Below are positions 15,428-22,725 of a DNA stretch of 29,098 bases, in pieces; position 1 is the first letter of the stretch; each line of letters opens with the position of its first letter. The DNA lies in IMG/VR virus record IMGVR_UViG_3300028275_000692, positions 1-29,098 of that record, one strand, 5' to 3'. The notes under the pieces are model-generated. The model saw only the letters and a list, made by a program, of their open reading frames with translations, did not search any database and was not told where the DNA came from. Made by a program: the position numbers and the translations under genes. This stretch comes from a virus.

Positions 15428-16431
15428 TGGCAGTAACGACCCAATGCACTATCACAGAGGTTAGTCGGAAAGCCAATTACACCCGAAACGGCTTAACGGT
15501 GACCCGTGTTCTCGATGTGTATCCGTATGCAGCCGTTGGGCCTTTGTCCTATGAAATGTTGGGTGGCCCTAGATATATTAACGGCAGAATCATCCGCAGG
15601 CTTCCTGAGCGTGACCCGTGGCTGCCCCAGTGCTTTTGTGAATCCATAGACACGGAGGGGATGGGGAAGTTTCACGGAGCAGGGAAAACAGAAAACAATG
15701 CTTCATATATGCTGGCCAGCTTGAACTATTACGAATTGGCACGGTTGACGGTAACTTACAAAACACCAGAAGCATCCACCCCGCAAGAACAAGAAAATGC
15801 CAGCGGAGACAATTCTAGCGAAAAATCAGAAATAGAACTGGCATCTCAAAGTTTTGATTTTTCAGCCCAGCAATTAACCTTGCCGATGAATCATTTTGAA
15901 TTTAAGTACGGATACAATACAAACACAGCACTGTTGGCAAATGTTAACTCAACCAAGGTCATCCCTCGCATTGATTACACCTTGCAGCGGCATTATGTGG
16001 CACGAAGGCCAATAAGTGCCATCACTTCCTTGCTTGGCAGAATAAACAAATCATCTTTCAACCTTGGAGTGGCGGTATGGCCTGCTGAAACACTTCGCTT
16101 TGATGGGGCTTCAGTTCAACAGAAAATTACCACGGATGGCTTCAAATTCTTTGACATCACTTACAAATTTTCCATCATGCCTATTTATGACAAAGTGGCA
16201 AAGACAAAAGAAGTGGTGGATGCCAACAACAAGACCAAAATAACTACTGCATCGCAGACAGAATTGGCATTTGTTGGCTGGAACAGGATATACAGACCAG
16301 ACAGAGCTTTTTGGGACAAGCTCCAGGAGACAAAGGATACGACCAGGGGCATTTACCTGTACGATGCGGATGTCGCTCAATCCGGGGCTGGTTCCGGGTT
16401 CAATCTGCTTTTCAATCCGAGGGCCTCGTGA
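15427..16431 (+). CDS. distal tail structural protein, unrecognised
   Basis: A 334-residue protein whose ATG overlaps the tape measure stop (TAATG). It is mainly beta-prone with a hydrophilic insert at about residues 118-140 (rich in E, N, S, Q) that looks like a flexible loop. Notable segments are YEMLGGPRYINGRIIRRLPERDPWLPQC, NHFEFKYGYN and RHYVARRPISAITSLLG. Position directly after the tape measure suggests a distal-tail or baseplate hub role, since Dit- and Tal-type genes stand there. I cannot match it to either family, and no separate Dit or Tal is evident elsewhere in the window. Confidence 0.7.
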   Translation: MAVTTQCTITEVSRKANYTRNGLTVTRVLDVYPYAAVGPLSYEMLGGPRYINGRIIRRLPERDPWLPQCFCESIDTEGMGKFHGAGKTENNASYMLASLNYYELARLTVTYKTPEASTPQEQENASGDNSSEKSEIELASQSFDFSAQQLTLPMNHFEFKYGYNTNTALLANVNSTKVIPRIDYTLQRHYVARRPISAITSLLGRINKSSFNLGVAVWPAETLRFDGASVQQKITTDGFKFFDITYKFSIMPIYDKVAKTKEVVDANNKTKITTASQTELAFVGWNRIYRPDRAFWDKLQETKDTTRGIYLYDADVAQSGAGSGFNLLFNPRAS

Positions 16432-16781
16432 TGCCAGCGTCAATTTACAACATCATCTGCGAACAGGGAGCCACCCTGGAGAGAAACCTGACATTCCGAG
16501 ATGGAAACGGTTTGCTGGTTAATTTAACTGGTTTTTCGGCACAAATGCAAGTTCGACCAACGGTGACTTCTTCCACCGTCACCTTGGAGCTTTCCACCTT
16601 GAATAATCGGATCGTCCTTGGAGGCCAGGCTGGAACCATTACTCTTAATGTTCCGGCAACCACCACAGCAACACTGGCTCCAGGTGACTTTGTGTATGAT
16701 TTGGAGCTCACCTCGCCTAATGGAGTGGTACGTCGCCTGGTGGAAGGTAAATTCAAGGTGAAACCCGAGGTTACACGATGA
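16431..16781 (+). CDS. beta-sandwich tail/baseplate protein
   Basis: A 116-residue protein starting in a TGATG overlap; longer in-frame options upstream lie inside the previous gene and have no ribosome site. The sequence follows a pattern widespread in phage tail operons: GATLERNLTFRDGNGLLVNLTGFSAQMQVRP, then a middle strand set ending GTITLNVPATTTATLAPGDF, then VYDLELTSPNGVVRRLVEGKFKVKPEVTR. It is a small Ig-like or BppU-N-terminal-like fold that probably links fibres to the baseplate. The function is inferred from pattern and neighbours. Confidence 0.7.
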   Translation: MPASIYNIICEQGATLERNLTFRDGNGLLVNLTGFSAQMQVRPTVTSSTVTLELSTLNNRIVLGGQAGTITLNVPATTTATLAPGDFVYDLELTSPNGVVRRLVEGKFKVKPEVTR

Positions 16782-17170
16782 ACAGGATCGATTATTCCGA
16801 CTCAAACCCACAAGCCCAAATTCAGCGACCATTTCAGGTGGCTGTTAGCCAGACCGACCAGGACATTAACCTGACGGGTGATGGTGAAAGCCTAACGATC
16901 AATGATGTGCAGAATTCCATCACGGTAAGCGGTGATGGAAACAAGGTGGAAATCATTGAACAACCGCTTGAAATCCGCATGGCTATTCCAGGCATCCAGG
17001 GACCACGCGGCGAACAGGGAGAACGAGGTCCCGCTGGAGGCCCCATTGCCATTCTGGACGACTTAAATGATGTGATTCTGGTCAATTTGCAGGGGGATCA
17101 GACCCTGCGGTACAATCCAGTTTTACGAGTTTGGCAAAACAGTTCCGTCACCGATGGCGGGAACTTCTAG
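16778..17170 (+). CDS. short collagen-like tail fibre protein
   Basis: A 130-residue protein in an ATGA overlap with the previous gene. Residues about 35-65 are beta-repeat-like (DGESLTINDVQNSITVSGDGNKVEII). Then comes a short collagen-type Gly-X-Y run, GIQGPRGEQGERGPAGGP, which forms a trimeric triple helix in phage fibres. The C-terminal segment ILDDLNDVILVNLQGDQTLRYNP, followed by the closing VTDGGNF, resembles conserved ends in phage fibre proteins. The next gene ends in the related DGGSF. It is probably a small trimeric fibre or fibre adaptor on the tail tip. Confidence 0.8.
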   Translation: MNRIDYSDSNPQAQIQRPFQVAVSQTDQDINLTGDGESLTINDVQNSITVSGDGNKVEIIEQPLEIRMAIPGIQGPRGEQGERGPAGGPIAILDDLNDVILVNLQGDQTLRYNPVLRVWQNSSVTDGGNF

Positions 17171-17179
17171 GAGGCAATC

Positions 17180-18253
17180 ATGGCTAATATTCTACGCATT
17201 CGCAGGCGCACCACAGGGCAAACAGGTGCCCCAAGCAGCTTATACAACGCCGAACTGGCCTACAATGAGCCGGGAAATGTCCTGTACTATGGATTTGGAG
17301 ATAATGGTTCCGGCCAAGCCACTTCGATTGTCCCCATAGCAGGGACTGGTGCTTTTTTAGGGCTTGCGTCCAATTCCACCATCACAGGCAATAACACTTT
17401 TTCGGGCACAACTACTTTAAACGGCACTATCACCGGCACTGGCATCAGCACTTATGTCACGGCTTTTCGTCTAGATCAGTTTGCCACCCCAAACACAAAT
17501 CTGGCCTTGGGAAGCAACCGCATTACCGGATTGGCTGACCCTGTTAATCCCAATGATGCTGCCAACAAGGCTTATGTGGATGCAGCCAGAAGCGGTCTAG
17601 ATGCCAAGGAGTCTGTACGAGCAGCTACCTTGTCTAATATCACGCTTTCTGGCCTGTCTACGATTGATGGTGTTTCCTTGTCGCAAGGTGACCGAGTTTT
17701 GGTAAAAAATCAAACTTCGGGAGCAGACAACGGCATTTACACCGCAGCTAGCGGAAGTTGGATTCGGGCAACGGATGCGGATGTTTCCTCCGAAGTAACC
17801 AGTGGTCTTTTTGTGTTTGTCGAGGAAGGCACAACCAACGCAGGCCGAGGCTATGTCTTAACCACTAACAACCCGATCACGCTGGGCACTACGGCGTTGG
17901 CGTTTACTCAGTTTTCAGATTCTGGCTCTATTACCGCTGGCACAGCTTTATCTTTTTCCAGCACTACGCTCAATGTGCAAACGGACGGCAGCACTATTTC
18001 GGTGAACGGCTTGAATCAACTTCGGGTTCACACCTCCTATGTCGGGCAATCATCTATCACCACGCTCGGCACCATCACCACGGGGGTGTGGAATGCTACT
18101 GCTATTCCTCTGGGGTACGGGGGAACCGGCGGCGATTTATCGGGGGCAAGCAACGGCAGCATCTTCAAAAAGTCAGGCACCACTTTGGTTGCTGCCACGG
18201 CTGGAACTGATTATTTAAACGATTCCTCTGCAATTGACGGCGGCAGCTTCTAG
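17180..18253 (+). CDS. tail fibre protein with N-terminal anchor motif
   Basis: A 357-residue protein with AGGAGG before its ATG. The N-terminus ANILRIRRRTTGQTGAPSSL followed by ELAYNEPGNVLYYG fits the short anchor found at the start of many phage fibres and Mtd-type proteins. A middle part (NLALGSNRITGLADPVNPNDAANKAYVDAA) is the usual fibre-repeat form. Residues about 140-255 contain a recognisable fibre module: IDGVSLSQGDRVLVKNQTSGADNGIYTA, then GYVLTTNNPITLGTTALAF. The end reads TAGTDYLNDSSAIDGGSF. It is probably a trimeric fibre with a receptor or carbohydrate contact. A related copy of the module occurs in the 1218-residue protein at 22726. Confidence 0.88.
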   Translation: MANILRIRRRTTGQTGAPSSLYNAELAYNEPGNVLYYGFGDNGSGQATSIVPIAGTGAFLGLASNSTITGNNTFSGTTTLNGTITGTGISTYVTAFRLDQFATPNTNLALGSNRITGLADPVNPNDAANKAYVDAARSGLDAKESVRAATLSNITLSGLSTIDGVSLSQGDRVLVKNQTSGADNGIYTAASGSWIRATDADVSSEVTSGLFVFVEEGTTNAGRGYVLTTNNPITLGTTALAFTQFSDSGSITAGTALSFSSTTLNVQTDGSTISVNGLNQLRVHTSYVGQSSITTLGTITTGVWNATAIPLGYGGTGGDLSGASNGSIFKKSGTTLVAATAGTDYLNDSSAIDGGSF

Positions 18254-18271
18254 CCATGATAAGGGGGTGCC

Positions 18272-19576
18272 GTGGCCAACAAGATCAAACCAAAACGGTC
18301 GTTCTCTGCTAATTCCGTTCCGTCAGGACTGGAAAGCGGAGAGCTTGCTGTTAATGTCACCGATGCAAAAGTATGGTGCGGCGATCAATCTGGCACAGGC
18401 ATCACATTAATTGCAAGCTTGTCACTGGGAGACCAAACGGGAACGCTAGGAATTGCTAATGGGGGCACTGGCGAAACTACTGCAAACGCAGCCCTCAACG
18501 CCTTAATCCCTTCCCAGTCTGGCAATAGTGGAAAGTTTTTAACGACCGATGGACAAGACACTTCGTGGGATACCATTTCTATTTCCGCAACCCCTGCTGG
18601 TAGCAATCAAGATTTGCAGTTTAATGACAACGGTGTTTTGGGTGCAGTTTCAAACTGGGATTACGATTCTAGTCAATACAAAATGGCGGTTGGACATCAA
18701 GGCTGGTACACAGCCTTGCAAGTGTCCGGTTTAGCAAATGTAGCTAGTAATTTAGTTGAGTTTTCATCCAGCAGTGCAAATGTTTTCACCATCTACAACA
18801 CTAACAATTATTGGGGAACGGTCACCATAAACAAGCTGTTGTATTTGAATGGCCAAGGGGAACTACGCCTTAACGATGCTGACAATTCGAATTATGTTGC
18901 CATTCGTAGCCCAGCTACGGTAACTAGCAATTACACGCTTAATCTCCCCTCTGCTACCGGAAGCAGTGGCCAAGTTCTATCTACGGATGGCAGCGGGAAT
19001 CTTTCGTGGGCTAGTTCTGGAACCGCTATCCCAAGCGGGTGCATTCAGATTTACGGAGGAAGTTCGGCACCTTCGGGTTGGCTTATTTGTGACGGCAGTG
19101 CAGTTTCCAGAACCACCTATGCAGCACTTTTTACGGCCATAGGAACTACCTATGGTGTGGGGAATGGGTCCACCACCTTTAATTTGCCCGACTGCCGAGG
19201 TCGTGCCGTGATTGGCGTGGGGCAAGGTTCCGGGCTGACGAATAGAACTCTTGCTGCAACAACAGGAACAGAAACACACACGCTGGCTCTATCAGAAACA
19301 CCAAGCCATAATCACAACGGCTTAACTGGTTATATGTCTGCAAACACAACTCATAATCACAGCCTGTCAACTACTCTTGGGGTGATGCAATATGGATTCG
19401 CCAACCTTGGTGGCGGATATCAAGGTGCTTTAGCTGGCACACAGCCTTACTCCCACACTTACAGCATATCTAGCACTAATACCGATCACTATCACACAAT
19501 TAATGCGGCTGGCGGTGGTGGTTCGCACAACAATATGCAACCCTCAATTGCGTTAAATTACATCATTAAAACTTAG
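18272..19576 (+). CDS. tail fibre protein with tail-collar domain
   Basis: A 434-residue protein starting with GTG at 18272 after an AAGGGGG site. The N-terminal 50 residues (KPKRSFSANSVPSGLESGELAVN) are the same kind of anchor as in the preceding fibre. Residues from about 253 form a phage tail collar domain: PSGCIQIYGGSSAPSGWLIC, then YAALFTAIGTTYGVGNGSTTFNLPDCRGR. After it comes a histidine-rich tip with HNHN, HNHS and HYHT groups and a closing SHNNMQPSIALNYIIKT. Similar H-x-H groups in T4 long fibres bind metal ions along the trimer axis, so a metal-stabilised fibre tip is likely. This is probably a host-range protein. Confidence 0.92.
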   Translation: MANKIKPKRSFSANSVPSGLESGELAVNVTDAKVWCGDQSGTGITLIASLSLGDQTGTLGIANGGTGETTANAALNALIPSQSGNSGKFLTTDGQDTSWDTISISATPAGSNQDLQFNDNGVLGAVSNWDYDSSQYKMAVGHQGWYTALQVSGLANVASNLVEFSSSSANVFTIYNTNNYWGTVTINKLLYLNGQGELRLNDADNSNYVAIRSPATVTSNYTLNLPSATGSSGQVLSTDGSGNLSWASSGTAIPSGCIQIYGGSSAPSGWLICDGSAVSRTTYAALFTAIGTTYGVGNGSTTFNLPDCRGRAVIGVGQGSGLTNRTLAATTGTETHTLALSETPSHNHNGLTGYMSANTTHNHSLSTTLGVMQYGFANLGGGYQGALAGTQPYSHTYSISSTNTDHYHTINAAGGGGSHNNMQPSIALNYIIKT

Positions 19577-19586
19577 GGGATTGGTC

Positions 19587-20132
19587 ATGCAAAAAAGCTT
19601 GCAGTTTGTTTTGATTCAAGAAATTGGAGAAACTCCCTACTGGCGAGCAACCTTTTCTGAAATAACCGAGGATGGAAACAGCAGGCAATTCTCCATGCCG
19701 ATCCAGCTTGGCACAGAATACGATTCAATTTTTGAAACCATTGCAAATGAAATTAAAAACTATCAACCGGATGCACCGCCAGATGCCGTGAGCCAAGCCA
19801 AGGCCAGAAAATTGGCACAGATTAACGTCAACTGGAATCAGCAGCTAAAGTCAGGGTGGAACTCTGGTCAAGGCAGGCTGGGTTTGACCGCAGAAGATGT
19901 GGCGTTGATTTCTGGGGCGTACAGTCTGGCCAAGGAAGCTTCGGTCCTTGGGTTGCCTTTGCCATCGCTGGTTACTTTGGAAAACACCGTCATCGAATTT
20001 GCCAGTCTTGGTGACATGACGCAAATGATGCTGATGTATGGAGCAGCCCGAAGCCAACTTTCCATTCAATATGCATCTAAACGCAAGGCCGTGGACGAGG
20101 CACTTACGATAGAGGAAGTAGAGGCCATCTAA
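19587..20132 (+). CDS. probable tail fibre assembly protein (DUF4376-like)
   Basis: A 181-residue protein. ATG 19587 is chosen over the in-frame TTG at 19581 because AGGGGA lies at a good distance before it. The first half is a small beta-rich domain (FVLIQEIGETPYWRATFSEI). The second half, from about residue 70, is helical: SQAKARKLAQINVNWNQQL, then GLTAEDVALISGAYSLAKEA. This is the usual form of phage tail-fibre chaperone tails, with the conserved 'aKaxkIxxInxxwxxxl' opening. It lies between two large fibre genes, as such chaperones do. Confidence 0.65.
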   Translation: MQKSLQFVLIQEIGETPYWRATFSEITEDGNSRQFSMPIQLGTEYDSIFETIANEIKNYQPDAPPDAVSQAKARKLAQINVNWNQQLKSGWNSGQGRLGLTAEDVALISGAYSLAKEASVLGLPLPSLVTLENTVIEFASLGDMTQMMLMYGAARSQLSIQYASKRKAVDEALTIEEVEAI

Positions 20133-22723
20133 TGCAGCCAATACAGCCAGCCAGTCCGGGGCAACCGCTTCGAGCCAGCGACATTAATGCTGCTAATAAT
20201 GAGTTAAAAAGGCAGGGGAATGTTACGGTAGAAGGAGCTACCGCATCTAGTGAAAGCACAGGTTTGCATTTATCCTATCCGTCTGAAATGGGATTTTGGG
20301 CAAGAATTCAATCCCATGCTTTGTGGTATTACGGATGGGAGGAAGTAGAGTATGTTGCAAACGGATGGTCAACAAAAACAAACGGTAGGTCATCTTCGGC
20401 AGAAGATGATTACGCAATTGAAATAAATAACAATCAAAATGTACCAATTTACGCAATCGTTTATCTAACACCGATAGATGCAGAAAATGTGGATGGACGA
20501 TCTAGGACTATTTACTCATTTAAATTTGATGAGTCGGTTTCATACAATGCCACTTTGTCGGTAGTGACAAATGTAGGGTGCGATTCAAATGGCATTATTC
20601 TGGAAAAAAGCGTATTTAGAGCTAGTGATTTTGATGTTAGAAAGTTCAGCCGTTTTACCGAGTTAATGGATGTAGTTCCTAAAACATTGGCAGGCAATTC
20701 AAATAGGCTTCTGGTTGTTAATTCGGATGGCACAGGAATAGAATTTGGAGCAAACATAACTGGTCTTGGAGGTGGTACAACCTTCTTGCTTTTGCCTGAC
20801 ACCCCAGATAGTTATGTCAACAAAGACGATCATGCTGTCATTGTAAAATCTAATGCTTTGACCTTTTTTAAAACAGATGTAAAAGTTGGCGGGTCTTTAA
20901 TTGGAGGTGGAAACCCGAATACCTCCAATTTTGTGACCATAACCTTGCAAAATGATAATTCAGCACCATCCAAAAACTTTTATTATGGAACTAACGACAA
21001 AGCCATTCGTGGGTGGTACGCTTTGCCAGATTTGGCAACTATCAATGATGGTATTGTTATTATAAACACTCAAATAAGCACTATAAATTCAGATATTACT
21101 TCAATCAAAAGTTCGATCATTTCCATTCAGAGTACCATAACAAACATCGTTTCTGGCTTAAACAATCTAACCGTAATTGTCTCAAATCACATCACTCAGA
21201 TTGCCACTCTTCAAAATAATGTCATCAGCTTGGATTCACGCATAGACATTGCAGAAGTAGACATTACAGATTTAAAGTCCAGAGTTTCTACTTTAGAATC
21301 TAAAATGACCGCTGCGGAAAATGACATAAATGATTTGCAAGCATTAACTTCCACACACACGACTCAAATAGCAACACTAACTACCAGAATTACAGACGCT
21401 GAAGGCGACATTTCCAGTTTAACTTCTTTAACAACCACCCATACCACACAGATAAGCACCCTGCAGTCTAATGTGGCTACATTGCAAGGGGATGTGAGTT
21501 CTTTAACCACTTTAACTGCAACACATACGACACAGATCAGCACTTTGCAGGGAGATGTATCAGATTTACAAAGCGATGTAAGTTCCTTGACTACCACGGT
21601 GGCAGGGCATACCACTTCGATCAATAGCCTGCTGTCCAGAATGACTGACGCTGAAGGTTCTATCTCCACGCTAACCAACCAAATGACGACGGCGAATAGC
21701 AATATTGCCACCCTGCAATCCAATGTAACCACATTGCAGACCAATGTCGGAACGCTCCAGACAAATGTTTCCAACCTGACAAGCACAGTCAATTCCTTGT
21801 CCAGCACGGTATCTAGCCTGCAAACTACGGTGGGAACTCTAGGCACTGATTTAACTGCATTAACCGGAAGGGTCACCACTGCCGAGGGCAGCATTACTAC
21901 TTTGCAGAGCCAAATGACTACTGCAAATGCAAACATCTCCACACTTCAAACTAATGTCAGCACTTTAACTTCAGATTTAAGCGGATTAACCAACACGGTC
22001 AATAATATTGACGGCCGTTTAACCACGGCTGAAGGAACTATTGTCACTATCAATTCCACGCTGGGGGATCATGGAACCCGCATCACAACGCTAGAAGCAG
22101 ATGTTCTTGCTATTAACAGTTCCATCACAACCATCCAAAGCGATATCGGAGCTTTAGACACCCGCCTGACTACAGCCGAAGGTACCATCGTTACTATTCA
22201 AGGAGATGTGTCTACACTGCAATCGGATTTAACTCAGGAGATTACAGACAGGCAAGCAGGGGATAACGGTTTGGATTCTCGGCTTTTGACATTAGAAGGG
22301 CAAACCCTAGATGCTCGATTAGTAACGCTGGAAAATCAAACGCTAGACACAAGAATTACCACGCTAGAAAATCAAACGCTGGATTCACGGCTGACCACAA
22401 TTGAGAACCAAACGCTGGATTCACGGTTGACAACTCTGGAAACCCAGACTTTAGATTCCAGATTAATAACGCTGGAAGGACAAAATCTTGACACTCGAAT
22501 TACGGATTTGGAAGGCTATGTGTCTGCATCCGGGTTAACCGTTGGTGGAACTCAAGTGGTCGGTTCGCAGCAATCCGCAGTGGCTGACGCTGCGGGTGGA
22601 ACCATTGACGACACGGATGTTGCGTCCTGTGCCAGCAGCACACAAACAATCATTAACGACCTTACTACCCAGCTAAACGCTGCTTTAGCTTGTCTTAGGG
22701 CTCATGGTCTGATTGCGAGTTAA
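20132..22723 (+). CDS. long trimeric coiled-coil tail stalk or fibre protein
   Basis: An 863-residue protein whose ATG overlaps the previous stop (TAATG). The N-terminus PASPGQPLRASDINAANNELKR is a virion-anchor-like segment, followed by a beta-rich domain to about residue 300. From about residue 305 to 800 the chain is a very long coiled coil, with hydrophobic residues in heptad spacing and repeated phrases such as ISTLQSDVSSLTTT, rich in T, S, N and D. The last part is 6.8 copies of a 12-residue unit (LDSRLTTLENQT). The C-terminus, AVADAAGGTIDDTDV and ending LRAHGLIAS, matches a small closing domain I recognise from phage tail proteins. It would span tens of nanometres as a rigid stalk. Confidence 0.88.
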   Translation: MQPIQPASPGQPLRASDINAANNELKRQGNVTVEGATASSESTGLHLSYPSEMGFWARIQSHALWYYGWEEVEYVANGWSTKTNGRSSSAEDDYAIEINNNQNVPIYAIVYLTPIDAENVDGRSRTIYSFKFDESVSYNATLSVVTNVGCDSNGIILEKSVFRASDFDVRKFSRFTELMDVVPKTLAGNSNRLLVVNSDGTGIEFGANITGLGGGTTFLLLPDTPDSYVNKDDHAVIVKSNALTFFKTDVKVGGSLIGGGNPNTSNFVTITLQNDNSAPSKNFYYGTNDKAIRGWYALPDLATINDGIVIINTQISTINSDITSIKSSIISIQSTITNIVSGLNNLTVIVSNHITQIATLQNNVISLDSRIDIAEVDITDLKSRVSTLESKMTAAENDINDLQALTSTHTTQIATLTTRITDAEGDISSLTSLTTTHTTQISTLQSNVATLQGDVSSLTTLTATHTTQISTLQGDVSDLQSDVSSLTTTVAGHTTSINSLLSRMTDAEGSISTLTNQMTTANSNIATLQSNVTTLQTNVGTLQTNVSNLTSTVNSLSSTVSSLQTTVGTLGTDLTALTGRVTTAEGSITTLQSQMTTANANISTLQTNVSTLTSDLSGLTNTVNNIDGRLTTAEGTIVTINSTLGDHGTRITTLEADVLAINSSITTIQSDIGALDTRLTTAEGTIVTIQGDVSTLQSDLTQEITDRQAGDNGLDSRLLTLEGQTLDARLVTLENQTLDTRITTLENQTLDSRLTTIENQTLDSRLTTLETQTLDSRLITLEGQNLDTRITDLEGYVSASGLTVGGTQVVGSQQSAVADAAGGTIDDTDVASCASSTQTIINDLTTQLNAALACLRAHGLIAS
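22271..22516 (+). repeat. 36-bp coding repeats, 6.8 copies (12-residue LDSRLTTLENQT unit)
   Basis: Seven units start at 22271, 22307, 22343, 22379, 22415, 22451 and 22487 (last unit partial). Each encodes a variant of L-D-x-R-L/I-x-T-L-E-x-Q-T. Copies differ mostly at synonymous or mild positions, so the unit is conserved at protein level while the DNA drifts. Leucine or isoleucine positions recur with spacing 4-3-5, which does not fit a simple heptad. Confidence 0.9.
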
Positions 22724-22725
22724 TC

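Noticed and set aside
17180-19576. Diversity-generating retroelement, because of Mtd-like fibre anchors
   Set aside because: No reverse transcriptase gene and no paired template/variable repeats were found in the window.
21364-21942. 192-residue minus-strand open frame rich in valine
   Set aside because: It is a by-product of the repetitive coiled-coil coding sequence on the plus strand, whose repeats lack stop codons in the antisense frame.
22271-22516. CRISPR array (regular 36-bp repeats)
   Set aside because: The repeats are contiguous without spacers, diverge at many positions, and stay in frame as a protein repeat inside a tail gene.
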